This document shows, in pieces, positions 1-7,949 of a stretch of 29,287 bases of DNA; positions within the stretch are counted from its first letter, which is position 1; each line of letters begins with the position of its first letter. Below the pieces are notes generated by a model. It searched no databases. It had not been told where the DNA came from and worked only from the letters and a program-made list of their open reading frames with translations. The translations under genes and the position numbers were made by a program. Origin of the DNA: Vulcanimicrobiota bacterium (GTDB lineage: Bacteria; Vulcanimicrobiota; Vulcanimicrobiia; Eremiobacterales; Eremiobacteraceae); assembly GCA_019232725.1 (NCBI GenBank), contig JAFANK010000254.1, forward strand, positions 1 to 29,287, read 5' to 3'.

Positions 1-348
1 CAGCGTTCGAGCATCGCGGTCGTCGACGTCACGGCCATCGAGCAACGCTGGCCGAAGTTCATCAATTACTACCGTCAGATCCAAGCCAACTATGTGGCGA
101 TCACGGAGAGCAAGATCAGTCAGGCCGACAAGCGCAGAGCCCTCGACCAATGGCAGCAGCAGAGCCAACGCTGGCAACAAGAAGTGTCCAATGACGTTCG
201 CAATGCCGCGCAGCAGACCGCGCAAGACAAACACTACTTGATGGTCGTCACCAAACAAGGCGTGGCGTATGGTGGCGACGACATCACGCTCGACGTCGAG
301 AAAGCGCTCAAGATCGACACCTCCGCATCGCCCGTTCCCGGAACCTGA
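1..348 (+). CDS. OmpH/Skp-family periplasmic chaperone, C-terminal part (5' truncated)
   Basis: The reading frame is open from the first base, so the start and signal peptide lie outside the window; about 115 residues remain. Visible are a charged, glutamine-rich helical segment (SQADKRRALDQWQQQSQRW), as in the long coiled-coil arms of Skp/OmpH, and a C-terminal beta segment VVTKQGVAYGGDDITLDVEK, which matches the family's typical 'vl.GG.DIT..V...L' ending. Skp/OmpH proteins hold unfolded outer-membrane proteins in the periplasm for delivery to the BAM complex. The gene is followed after 12 bp by lpxD, the classic bamA-skp-lpxD order of diderm bacteria, which supports the call. A GTG at 94 is an internal codon and not a credible start. 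The family is fairly sure; orthology to E. coli skp is not shown. Confidence 0.85.
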   Translation, partial: QRSSIAVVDVTAIEQRWPKFINYYRQIQANYVAITESKISQADKRRALDQWQQQSQRWQQEVSNDVRNAAQQTAQDKHYLMVVTKQGVAYGGDDITLDVEKALKIDTSASPVPGT

Positions 349-360
349 CGGCACGCGTCC

Positions 361-1398
361 ATGGGCGATCGTCGTCTAGGCGACCTGGCCGCATTGACCG
401 GCGGCGTTGTGATCGGCGATGCCGATGCCACTATCGCGCATGTCGCTGCAGTCGACGATGCGAGCGCCCGCGCGCTCACGTTCGCGGTGGACGATCGCTG
501 GCTTGAGAAGGCTCTGCGATCGCGCGCTGGTGCCGTGCTCGCGCCGACGCTCGCGTCCGACGTCGACCGCCGCGGCAAGCCGGTCATCGTGGTCGACAAC
601 GTGCGCGCTGCGCTCGCGCTCATTTTGTCGTCCTTCGCCAAGCCGATGCCATCCGGCGAGCACACAGATCCCACCGCGGTCCTAGCGCCCGACGTCGCTC
701 GCGGTACCGGGGTGTGGATCGGCCCGGGCGCCATCGTCGGTGCCGGCGCGCAACTGGGTGACGGCTGTATGCTTATGGGGGGCGCGTTCGTCGGTATGGG
801 CGCACGCATCGGCGCACGCACGTTGCTGCATCCCCGTGCAGCCGTGCTCGATGAGTGCATCGTCGGTGACGATTGCGTGTTGCAGGCGGGCTGTGTCATC
901 GGCGGTGACGGGTTCGGTTTTGTGCGCATCGGCGCCGAGCAGATCAAGATCCCACAAATCGGCAACGTCGTGCTCGGCGATCATGTGGAGATCGGCGCGT
1001 GCACGACCATCGATCGCGCGGTGACGGGCTCGACCGTCATTGGCGCCGGAACGAAGATCGACAATCAAGTGCAAATCGCGCACAATGTGCAGATCGGACC
1101 GGATTCGACCATCTGTGCGCAGACAGGGATCGCAGGGAGCACGCGCGTCGGTGCACGCGTGACGATGGGCGGACAAGTCGGCGTTATCGGCCATATCGAG
1201 ATCGGCGAGGGCTCGGTCATCGCTGCGGGATCAAAAGTCATCGGCTCTTTGGCGCCGCGCTCTTTTGTCTCAGGCGATTACGCGCTGCCGCATCGCGAGA
1301 ATCTCGAACAGAAGGTCCTGCTCCGGAAATTGCCTAAGCTGTTCGACCAAGTGCGAACGCTGATGAACGCGCTCGACGAGTTGCGCAAAACGACGTAG
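361..1398 (+). CDS. lpxD: UDP-3-O-acylglucosamine N-acyltransferase LpxD
   Basis: LpxD adds the second (N-linked) acyl chain from acyl-ACP to UDP-3-O-acyl-glucosamine, the third step of lipid A synthesis, in the cytoplasm. The 345-residue protein has the normal length and layout: an N-terminal uridine-binding domain (about 1-100), a left-handed beta-helix of hexapeptide repeats (about 105-300) and a C-terminal helical tail. The signature GGDGFGFV is at 181-188. The catalytic histidine is H241 in IDNQVQIAHNVQIG, equivalent to E. coli H239. The PHRE motif after the helix (310-313) is also typical. The ATG at 361 lies 12 bp after the OmpH stop; no strong Shine-Dalgarno is seen. It is first in the series lpxD-lpxC-fabZ-lpxA-lpxB. 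Confidence 0.97.
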   Translation: MGDRRLGDLAALTGGVVIGDADATIAHVAAVDDASARALTFAVDDRWLEKALRSRAGAVLAPTLASDVDRRGKPVIVVDNVRAALALILSSFAKPMPSGEHTDPTAVLAPDVARGTGVWIGPGAIVGAGAQLGDGCMLMGGAFVGMGARIGARTLLHPRAAVLDECIVGDDCVLQAGCVIGGDGFGFVRIGAEQIKIPQIGNVVLGDHVEIGACTTIDRAVTGSTVIGAGTKIDNQVQIAHNVQIGPDSTICAQTGIAGSTRVGARVTMGGQVGVIGHIEIGEGSVIAAGSKVIGSLAPRSFVSGDYALPHRENLEQKVLLRKLPKLFDQVRTLMNALDELRKTT

Positions 1399-1412
1399 GC
1401 GACGCGCTCCTG

Positions 1413-2255
1413 GTGAAAGTGGACTATCAACACACGCTTGCCCGCGAGGTCTCCCTTTCCGGTGTAGGCCTGCATACCGGATGCGAAACGACGGTCACGA
1501 TTGCCCCGGCACCGGCGAACGCCGGTTTTTCGTTCGTGCTGGCAGATGGGTCACGCATCGCTGCGACGCCAGAAGCCGTGCGTTCCACTGTCCGATGCAC
1601 AACGCTCGCATCGAGCACCGCGGAAGTGAACACCGTTGAGCACATCTTGGCCAGCCTGGTCGGCATGGATGTGGACAATGCCCAGATCCGCATCGACGCC
1701 GAGGAGATCCCGATCATGGACGGCAGCGCGCTGCCGTTCGCACGCGGCATCGCAGCGGCCGGCTTGCGCGAGCAACGCGTGCCGCGGCGCGTCATGAGCC
1801 TGCGATCACCCTACTGGCATCGCGAGGGCGACAAGCTGCTCGTCTGCCTGCCGGCGGATCACTTCAAGATCAACTTCTTCGTGGCGTTCCCCGAGCCGGT
1901 CGGCAATCAATTCCTGGAAACACCGCCCATCACGCCGGACTACTTCCTTCACGAGATCGCACCCAATCGCACGTTTGGTTTTCGCCATGAAGTCGAAGCG
2001 CTGTACTCGCAGGGGTTGGCGCTGGGGGGTTCGCTGGACAACGCCGTCGTCATCGACCGCGACGATTATATGGGTCCGTTGCGCTTCCCGGATGAAATCG
2101 TGCGGCACAAGGTGCTCGACCTTATCGGCGACTTCGCGTTGCTTGGGATGTATCCGCGTTGCGAAGTCATCGCGCTCAAGTCCGGTCACGCCTTGCACGT
2201 CGCAGCTGCGCGCGAGCTGCGTATGCCGCTCGCGGCTGCAGCCGGCGCGCGCTAG
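1413..2255 (+). CDS. lpxC: UDP-3-O-acyl-N-acetylglucosamine deacetylase LpxC
   Basis: LpxC is the zinc deacetylase that commits the cell to lipid A synthesis. The 280-residue protein keeps all the catalytic residues expected: E76-H77 in NTVEHILASL (E. coli E78/H79), H232 and D236 in HKVLDLIGD (zinc ligands), D240, and H259 in the SGHAL loop. The start VSLSGVGLHTG is the characteristic N-terminal strand and turn. The start is a GTG at 1413, 14 bp after the lpxD stop; the N-terminus aligns well there. This is a stand-alone LpxC, not the LpxC-FabZ fusion of some phyla, but fabZ follows directly, giving the same gene order. Confidence 0.97.
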   Translation: MKVDYQHTLAREVSLSGVGLHTGCETTVTIAPAPANAGFSFVLADGSRIAATPEAVRSTVRCTTLASSTAEVNTVEHILASLVGMDVDNAQIRIDAEEIPIMDGSALPFARGIAAAGLREQRVPRRVMSLRSPYWHREGDKLLVCLPADHFKINFFVAFPEPVGNQFLETPPITPDYFLHEIAPNRTFGFRHEVEALYSQGLALGGSLDNAVVIDRDDYMGPLRFPDEIVRHKVLDLIGDFALLGMYPRCEVIALKSGHALHVAAARELRMPLAAAAGAR

Positions 2256-2267
2256 CTCGAGGGACCC

Positions 2268-2801
2268 GTGCGCACGAGCCATACCCGCGGCGCATCGCCG
2301 CCGCGACTCGATTCTCAAGACAAGCACGTGGCGTACGTCGATGTCCGCTCCATCATGGACATCTTACCGCATCGGTATCCGTTTTTGCTCATCGATCGGA
2401 TCACCGAACTCGTGCCGCAGCAGCGCGCCGTCGGCTACAAGAACGTCACGCTCAACGAGTGGTTTTTCGCGGGGCATTTCCCGAACAATCCGGTCATGCC
2501 GGGCGTCCTGATTGTCGAGGCGATGGCCCAGCTGGGCGGCACTGCCATCTTGGAGCCGAACACGCTGGCGACGACCGTGCCGTATCTGGCCGGTATTGAA
2601 AAGTTGAAATTCCGCCGGCCCGTCGTGCCAGGCGACCGCTTGGATATGGAGGCCAACGTCATGTGGATCCGCATGAACATCGGACGCCTGCATGCGGCGG
2701 CGCGTGTCGACGATCAGATGGTCTGCGAGGGTGAACTCTTGTTCTCGATCGTGTCTGACACGCGGCTGTTCAGGCTCGACGCGTCGATCCTCCACCTGTA
2801 A
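2268..2801 (+). CDS. fabZ: 3-hydroxyacyl-ACP dehydratase FabZ
   Basis: FabZ dehydrates 3-hydroxyacyl-ACP in fatty acid elongation and competes with LpxA and LpxD for the same acyl-ACP pool. The 177-residue reading holds the hot-dog-fold dehydratase with the catalytic histidine H70 in GHFPNNPVMPG and catalytic glutamate E84 in the following helix (VEAMAQLGG). LPHRYPFLLIDRI at 33-45 is the standard start of the domain. FabZ is usually 140-150 residues, so the true start may be the in-frame GTG at 2328 (then 157 residues); the first 20 residues of the longer reading look unconserved. It lies 12 bp after lpxC by the longer start. Confidence 0.95.
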   Translation: MRTSHTRGASPPRLDSQDKHVAYVDVRSIMDILPHRYPFLLIDRITELVPQQRAVGYKNVTLNEWFFAGHFPNNPVMPGVLIVEAMAQLGGTAILEPNTLATTVPYLAGIEKLKFRRPVVPGDRLDMEANVMWIRMNIGRLHAAARVDDQMVCEGELLFSIVSDTRLFRLDASILHL

Positions 2802-2805
2802 CGCG

Positions 2806-3621
2806 ATGCGGCAGCTCAAGCGCGACGTCGTCACGGCGCACGCCTCGGTCTCCATCCACCCGCTCGCGGTGGTGCACCCGGCTGCGCTGCTCGGTCGCGG
2901 CGTCGAGATCGGTCCGTTCTGCCTGATCGGCGAGCAAGTGCGCATCGGCGACGGCACCAAGCTGCTCTCCAACGTTATCATCAACGGGCAGACGTCCATC
3001 GGCCGCGAGAACGAGATCCATCCCTTTGCCGTCCTGGGCGGCACGTCACAGGACAAGAAATATCGCGGGGAGGTCTCGTTCGTCCGCATCGGCGACCGTA
3101 ACGTCATCCGCGAATACGTGACCATCAATCGCGGCACCGGTGCAGAGACGGAAACGGTCATCGGCGACGACAATCATCTGCTCGCCGGCGTCCACATCGC
3201 GCATAACTGCCGCATCGGCAATCGCGTGGTCATGTCCAATCTCGCCAGTTTGGCTGGTCACGTGATCGTCGGTGACAACGCGAATATCGGCGGCATGGTC
3301 GGTGTGCACCAATTCGTGCGCATCGGGCGCACAGCGATGATCGGCGGCATGAGCAGGGTCGTTAAGGACATCCCGCCCTTCATGCTGGTGGAGGGAAATC
3401 CGACCTCGATCTACGGCCTCAACACTGTCGGTCTCAAACGCATCAATATGACCGCCGAAACGGTTGCGGAGTTGAAAGAGGCCTACCGGATCCTGTACCG
3501 GTCGAACCTCAATCTCACTTCCGCCCTCGAGCACTTGCGCGACAAGTTGCACACCGACGAAGGCCGCGAGCTCATCGCGTTCCTGCAAGAAGAGACTGAT
3601 CGCGGCGTCCTCAAGCGTTGA
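2806..3621 (+). CDS. lpxA: UDP-N-acetylglucosamine O-acyltransferase LpxA
   Basis: LpxA performs the first step of lipid A synthesis, transferring a 3-hydroxyacyl chain to UDP-GlcNAc. From the ATG at 2806, four bases after the fabZ stop, the protein has 271 residues, close to the usual 260-270. It shows a hexapeptide-repeat beta-helix (about 15-195), the signature IREYVTINRGT (101-111), the catalytic histidine H133 in IAHNCRIGNR (E. coli H125), and the C-terminal helical domain beginning around GLNTVGLKR. The frame stays open upstream to 2692 inside fabZ, but that extension is a shadow of fabZ. The stop overlaps the lpxB start by four bases. Confidence 0.97.
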   Translation: MRQLKRDVVTAHASVSIHPLAVVHPAALLGRGVEIGPFCLIGEQVRIGDGTKLLSNVIINGQTSIGRENEIHPFAVLGGTSQDKKYRGEVSFVRIGDRNVIREYVTINRGTGAETETVIGDDNHLLAGVHIAHNCRIGNRVVMSNLASLAGHVIVGDNANIGGMVGVHQFVRIGRTAMIGGMSRVVKDIPPFMLVEGNPTSIYGLNTVGLKRINMTAETVAELKEAYRILYRSNLNLTSALEHLRDKLHTDEGRELIAFLQEETDRGVLKR

Positions 3622-4775
3622 ACTACGCGCCGGCCGATCTCTTCTTCGTCGCCGGTGAGGCCTCAGGAGATCTTCAGGCATCGCTTGTAGCGCGGGCGGC
3701 GCGCGCGGTGCAGCCGGCGATCAGCATCGCGGCGTGCGGAGGGACGCGCTTGCGCGCGGCGGGCGCACGCATCGTCGTCGATTCGTCCGAGCTTGCGAGT
3801 ATCGGTCCCTTGTCGGTGATCCCACGCATTCCGCTGTTGTACGGCATTTTACGCTGGCTCGACATCTCGATCCGGAAACGACCGCCGGGGCTGTATGTCG
3901 CGGTCGATGCCGGCGCGTTCAATCTGCGCCTCATACGACGGCTACGGCGAGCCGGCTATCGTGCGCCGATCGTCTACTATTTCCCGCCAGGCGCCTGGCT
4001 GGATGACACGGCGCAGGCAAAAAGAGTGGCAGAGACGAGCATGGCGCTCACGCCGTTTGCGCACCAACGGGATTTTTATCGGGAACATGGCCTGGCCATA
4101 GAACATTTCGGCCATCCGCTCGTCTCGGTGATCGCGCCGCGCATGACGCCTGCGGTCCGCGCGCAGCCGCTGATCGCGGTGTTGCCCGGCAGTCGAGCCG
4201 AAGAGGCGATGCGTCACACCGCGATCCTCGCACGTGCAGCTGCCGATCTCGCGCAGAGCGCAAATGCGAGCTTCGTGGCAGTGGCGGCGACGCAGCGGCG
4301 CGCGGCACAGATCCGTACCTTGTGGGAACGAGCAGGGGGTCCGCCAAGCCTCTCGATCAGCCATGAGGATGCGACGAAGGTGTTGGCGGATGTCGATCTG
4401 GCCTGGGTCGCGTCGGGAACTGCCGTGCTTGAGGCTGCGCTCGTCGGCGTGCCCCAGGTGGTGTTCTATGTCGTCTCGCCCGCGCAATTCCGGTTGGCAA
4501 AGCGATGGCTGCCACCGTCACTGCTCTCGAGCATCGCGTTGCCGAACTTAGTGATGCGCCGCCGCATCGTGCCGGAGCTCTTGCAAGACGATTTCACGCC
4601 GCAGCGTCTGCGCGAGGAGACGATCGCGCTGCTCGAGCACGACGATGCACGCGCACGCATGCGCGCCGGGTACGAGGAGCTGCGCCTTGCGCTCGGACCG
4701 CCGGATTCGCTCGAGCGAAACACGGCGTATATCGTCGAACAGATGGAGCGCGCGAAAGCTATGCGAACGCCGTGA
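3618..4775 (+). CDS. lpxB: Lipid-A-disaccharide synthase LpxB (divergent GT19 family)
   Basis: LpxB condenses UDP-2,3-diacylglucosamine with 2,3-diacylglucosamine-1-phosphate to form the lipid A disaccharide at the inner membrane. The 385-residue protein shows GEASGD (13-18), the D97 position (VDAGAFN, against IDAPDFN in E. coli), the LPGSR loop (189-193), SGTAVLEAAL and LPNLVMRRRIVPELLQ, all in family order. The usual YVSPSVWAW stretch reads YYFPPGAW, a variant I associate with cyanobacterial-type LpxB. The start is a TTG at 3618 overlapping the lpxA TGA, which implies translational coupling. A second, more distant LpxB-like gene lies at 5515, so the two may have split roles; this one keeps more of the true LpxB motifs. 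Confidence 0.92.
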   Translation: MNYAPADLFFVAGEASGDLQASLVARAARAVQPAISIAACGGTRLRAAGARIVVDSSELASIGPLSVIPRIPLLYGILRWLDISIRKRPPGLYVAVDAGAFNLRLIRRLRRAGYRAPIVYYFPPGAWLDDTAQAKRVAETSMALTPFAHQRDFYREHGLAIEHFGHPLVSVIAPRMTPAVRAQPLIAVLPGSRAEEAMRHTAILARAAADLAQSANASFVAVAATQRRAAQIRTLWERAGGPPSLSISHEDATKVLADVDLAWVASGTAVLEAALVGVPQVVFYVVSPAQFRLAKRWLPPSLLSSIALPNLVMRRRIVPELLQDDFTPQRLREETIALLEHDDARARMRAGYEELRLALGPPDSLERNTAYIVEQMERAKAMRTP

Positions 4776-5518
4776 GTGTCGTCGTCCTCTATCACACGTC
4801 GGACATCCACGCGCGACGAGGGTTCGGGCATCGGCTGGCGTCACTCGTCGAACCAGAAGCTGCACTCGTCGATTGCGGCGATGCGCTTGCCGGCTCGTCC
4901 GTGTTCTATGACACGAAGGAAGAGGTCATCGGGGAACTGGCGCAAGCGCCGTACCGTGCCCTCGCCGTCGGCAATCGCGAATTCCACTACTCACACCGTC
5001 TGTTCAAGTCGCGCGCACGGCGGCTGCCTGCGCCGCTGGTTTGTTCGAATCTCCTCGATCTCAAAGGGCGCGAGCCGCTCTTCGAGCGGGTGCTCATCAT
5101 CTCGGTCGCGGGTGTCGCCCTGCGTCTGGTCGCGTTGCTCGTACCGCAGTACCGCACGGGATCCGGTTGGGAGCGCGTCTTCGGCTGGCGCTTTCTTTCG
5201 CCCGATGTCGCGCTTCGGGAGATGCTCGGCGCTGACGGCGCCTTGGGCGGTCCAGGCGGCGATGGCCTGCCCACTGTTGTGCTCTCACATCTGGGACTGC
5301 CCGCGGACAGGCTTCTGGCCGCGCGCTGGCCGATGCTCGCTGCGATCTTGGGCGGACATACGCATGACACGCTTGCCCAGCCGGAAATCGTCAATGGCGT
5401 TCCCATCGCGCACCCAGGTGCGTATGCCGAATATGTGGGGCGGATCGAACTCGACCTCGACGGCGGTGCTTCGCGACTCATATCGTATCGGCTATTACCA
5501 CTCGTCGGCGCCGCATGA
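4772..5518 (+). CDS. Calcineurin-like metallophosphoesterase; candidate UDP-2,3-diacylglucosamine hydrolase
   Basis: From a GTG at 4772 overlapping the lpxB stop (GTGA), the protein has 248 residues. It shows the dimetal phosphoesterase motifs in order: D11-I-H13 (TSDIH), the GD motif with D37 (VDCGD), GNREF (68-72), H173 (LSHLG) and GGHTH (194-198). The overall layout resembles the catalytic domain of 5'-nucleotidases, but the usual GNHD/E reads GNRE. An arginine at this site is typical of LpxH (GNRD in E. coli), which hydrolyses UDP-2,3-diacylglucosamine to supply LpxB with its acceptor. No LpxI, LpxH or other candidate for this step is seen in the operon. The enzyme class is clear; the LpxH role is inferred from motif and position. 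A different phosphatase or nucleotidase remains possible. Confidence 0.88.
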   Translation: MSVVVLYHTSDIHARRGFGHRLASLVEPEAALVDCGDALAGSSVFYDTKEEVIGELAQAPYRALAVGNREFHYSHRLFKSRARRLPAPLVCSNLLDLKGREPLFERVLIISVAGVALRLVALLVPQYRTGSGWERVFGWRFLSPDVALREMLGADGALGGPGGDGLPTVVLSHLGLPADRLLAARWPMLAAILGGHTHDTLAQPEIVNGVPIAHPGAYAEYVGRIELDLDGGASRLISYRLLPLVGAA

Positions 5519-6720
5519 TCGACGCAGCCGCCGTCGGGCCGGACATCCTTCTGGTCAGCAACGGCTTCGGTGAAGCCGCGATCGCGGGCTATATCGCGCG
5601 GGCGATTGCTGCGGACAACCCGAGCGCACGGATCGAGCATTTGTTGCTCGTGGGGCGAGCTGATCCAAGCGAGTGGCCACCGGCTGTCGGCCCGTCAGCG
5701 CACATGCCGTCGGGGGGACTCGTGACGTATTGGAACGTCCGCAACTTCGCACGCGATCTGCGCGCCGGGCTGGGTGGTCTCACCCTTGCGCAGTTCCGCT
5801 ATCTCACGCGCCAGCGACAACGCGATGCGATCGTCGCCGTTGGTGACATCTTCTGCCTCGCGTTGTGCCTGGTCGCCGCGCGCTGCCCCACGGTTTTCGT
5901 GGCCACGGCGAAATCGGATCTCGTCGCGCCGCATTCACGGCTGGAACTCGCGATCGCTCGCAAGGCGATGGTGACGTTTGCTCGCGATGCTGCTACGGCG
6001 GCGAAGCTCAAGGCTGCCGGCGTCAACGCGACGTTCGCGGGCAACATCATGATGGATGGGCTCAACAGTACCGGTGCGCACTTGGGGGTGGCGCCGGGTG
6101 CGCTTGTCGTGGCTGTGCTGCCCGGCAGCCGCAGCGACGCCGGCTCGGCTCTCGGAGAGCAGATGCAGCGGTTGCGCGCATTTTCGCGATTGGCAAAAAG
6201 GGACGGGCATACGGTGCAAGCCCTCGTCTCGATTGCGCCGAGCGCGGACGAACACGAGCTTTGCCAAGCAGTGGAGCACCATGGCGTGCAGCTCGTCACG
6301 AGCGGATCGACGAGCGGTGTGATCGCAAGCGGCGCGGATGACGACCTGCAACTGTCGCTCGTACGCGGCGCTTTCGGTGACCTCATCGGGTGTGCGGACA
6401 TCGTCTTCGGACAGGCGGGCACCGGCAATGAGCAAGCGGCTGGATCGGGCAAACCAGTGCTGGCTGCAGCTGTTGCAGGCGAAGACCCGAACAAGATGGG
6501 CTGGTATCGAATGCGCCAAAAAAAACTGCTCGGCGATGCGCTGCTCGTGTTGCCCGGTGAGCCGGATGTTTTCGCCGCGGAAGCACTGCGCTTGATCAAC
6601 GACCCGGCTCGCATGGCGCATATGGCCGCCGTGGGTCGCGATCGCATGGGTCCGCCGGGCGGCGCCGCGGCAGTCGCGAAAGCGGCGCTTGCAATCGCTG
6701 CAAAGGAACAAAACACGTGA
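5515..6720 (+). CDS. Lipid-A-disaccharide synthase-related protein (LpxB-like, function unknown)
   Basis: The 401-residue protein has a GT-B fold pattern similar to LpxB but with its own motifs: an N-terminal SNGFGEAAIAGYIARAI in place of the GEASGD loop, AVGDIFCL, ATAKSDL, GNIMMDGL, LPGSR (202-206) and FGQAGTGNEQAAGSGKPV (298-314). These match the family annotated as 'lipid-A-disaccharide synthase-related', which I know from cyanobacteria and Deinococcus-Thermus (TIGR03492 type). It probably binds a nucleotide sugar; donor and acceptor are unknown. The ATG at 5515 overlaps the phosphoesterase stop by four bases and its own stop overlaps the next gene, so it belongs to the lipid A/LPS operon. 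An A8 run at 6518-6525 sits in frame as A-AAA-AAA, unusual in this GC-rich setting. Confidence 0.85.
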   Translation: MIDAAAVGPDILLVSNGFGEAAIAGYIARAIAADNPSARIEHLLLVGRADPSEWPPAVGPSAHMPSGGLVTYWNVRNFARDLRAGLGGLTLAQFRYLTRQRQRDAIVAVGDIFCLALCLVAARCPTVFVATAKSDLVAPHSRLELAIARKAMVTFARDAATAAKLKAAGVNATFAGNIMMDGLNSTGAHLGVAPGALVVAVLPGSRSDAGSALGEQMQRLRAFSRLAKRDGHTVQALVSIAPSADEHELCQAVEHHGVQLVTSGSTSGVIASGADDDLQLSLVRGAFGDLIGCADIVFGQAGTGNEQAAGSGKPVLAAAVAGEDPNKMGWYRMRQKKLLGDALLVLPGEPDVFAAEALRLINDPARMAHMAAVGRDRMGPPGGAAAVAKAALAIAAKEQNT

Positions 6721-7949
6721 GCGAGCGCGGCGCTGCGTCCAGCGCGAGACCTTCCCGGTCTCTTGTTGCTGCCGGGCCATTTGCTGCGGCGGCGCTCGGG
6801 CCGCTCTTGCCGCTGCTCATCGTCTTTGCGGGGACGCTCCCGCCGACCGCCCCGCACGTCAATCGGACGTTCGCGATAGGACTCGCGTGCCTGACGGGCC
6901 TGGCCGTTGCGTGCAGCACGTGCGGCCTTCTCGTCGTCGGGGTCCGTCGATTTCCTCGGAAACTGTTCGCACCCTTGGCCGCCCTCGTCGCATCACAGTT
7001 CATCGCCCTGGTGTTCGCCATCGATCCGAAAGCCGGGATGTTCGGCGTCGGCTGCACGCTTGCGGGCGTCGTCGTGATGTTGGCAGCAGTGGAGACGCTT
7101 GGCGATGCAGGTGTGCGCCGCACGTTTTTGGCTTGTTACTTCATCTCCGCGATCGGGGCGACGGTGTTTGCCGCCGTCATCTCTCTTATGAAGCTGCCAC
7201 CTGCCATGTTCGCCTACGAACATGGGCGCGCATCAGGCACGTTCTTGCAGCCCAACGAGTTGGCAGGATACTTGCTGTTTGTGATTCCACTCGGCTGTGC
7301 CCAGATAGCCGCACCGCGCTGGTTGCGGTCGCTGGGACTCGTTGCGGCAGCCACGGGAACCGCCGGTTTGCTGCTTTCGGTATCACGAGCGGCGATGGTG
7401 AGCCTTGCCGCAGGCTGCACCGTGTTCGTACGGCGGCTCGGACCACGAGCGCTCGTGGCCTACCTGCTCGTCGCCTTGCTTGCGCTTGGTGCTCTCGTGA
7501 CCGTTTTTCGTAATGTGGCCCACGATCCCAGCGAGAACGCTTCACGCATCGCCGTCTGGGAAGGATCGCTGCGCATGGCGCAGCGTTTTGCGCTCACCGG
7601 CGTGGGACCATATAATTTCCATCTCGTCTACCCGTCGTTTCGGCCGCCGAGCACGGATGTCGATGAGCTCCATGCGCACGATCTGCCGTTGCACATCCTG
7701 ATCGAGGATGGCATCCTCGGCTTAGCGTGTCTCACCTGGTTTGTCGTCGCCGCCGTGGGTCAGGCGGCACGCATCGGTCGCAGCATCCCCTCGGACGATC
7801 GCGAGCGGTCGCTGCTGTTCTGGGCGCTCGCTGCCGCTTTTGGCGCGACGGCATTGCAGAACATCGTCGACGTGGTCACGACTTTTTTGCTCGTCGTGTC
7901 GTGGCCGATGCTCGGCTTGCTGCTGTCACTCGAGCAAGGCGGCACATAA
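6717..7949 (+). CDS. O-antigen ligase/polymerase-like membrane protein (Wzy_C domain)
   Basis: A 410-residue polytopic membrane protein with about ten to twelve hydrophobic segments. The Wzy_C-type core is visible: RASGTFLQPNELAGYL (171-186), LLLSVSRAAMVSL (218-230), then a large periplasmic loop with ASRIAVWEGSLRM and TGVGPYNF (294-301), ending in the histidine pair H319/H321 (LHAHDLPLHILIEDGILG). Proteins of this class transfer undecaprenyl-linked glycans, either ligating O-antigen to lipid A-core (WaaL) or polymerising it (Wzy); the sequence alone does not separate these. Its place among lipid A and LPS-export genes favours a ligase. The start GTG at 6717 overlaps the previous stop by four bases. 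A perfect 9-bp hairpin spans the stop codon. Confidence 0.85.
   Translation: MSERGAASSARPSRSLVAAGPFAAAALGPLLPLLIVFAGTLPPTAPHVNRTFAIGLACLTGLAVACSTCGLLVVGVRRFPRKLFAPLAALVASQFIALVFAIDPKAGMFGVGCTLAGVVVMLAAVETLGDAGVRRTFLACYFISAIGATVFAAVISLMKLPPAMFAYEHGRASGTFLQPNELAGYLLFVIPLGCAQIAAPRWLRSLGLVAAATGTAGLLLSVSRAAMVSLAAGCTVFVRRLGPRALVAYLLVALLALGALVTVFRNVAHDPSENASRIAVWEGSLRMAQRFALTGVGPYNFHLVYPSFRPPSTDVDELHAHDLPLHILIEDGILGLACLTWFVVAAVGQAARIGRSIPSDDRERSLLFWALAAAFGATALQNIVDVVTTFLLVVSWPMLGLLLSLEQGGT

Noticed and set aside
234..965. Long open frame on the minus strand opposite the OmpH fragment and lpxD
   Set aside because: It is antisense to a well-supported gene, its product is Ser/Pro/Arg-biased with no domain, and such frames are expected in high-GC coding DNA.
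2692..2805. Longer N-terminus for lpxA
   Set aside because: These codons overlap the end of fabZ in another frame and precede the normal LpxA start; the ATG at 2806 gives the usual length.
4505..4771. N-terminal extension of the phosphoesterase frame into lpxB
   Set aside because: The extension overlaps conserved lpxB sequence and has Arg/Ala shadow composition; the GTG at 4772 overlaps the lpxB stop and starts just before the first catalytic motif.
5799..6857. 352-codon minus-strand frame opposite the LpxB-related gene
   Set aside because: It is a high-GC shadow: the plus strand shows conserved motifs and 4-nt gene overlaps, and the minus product has no recognisable features.
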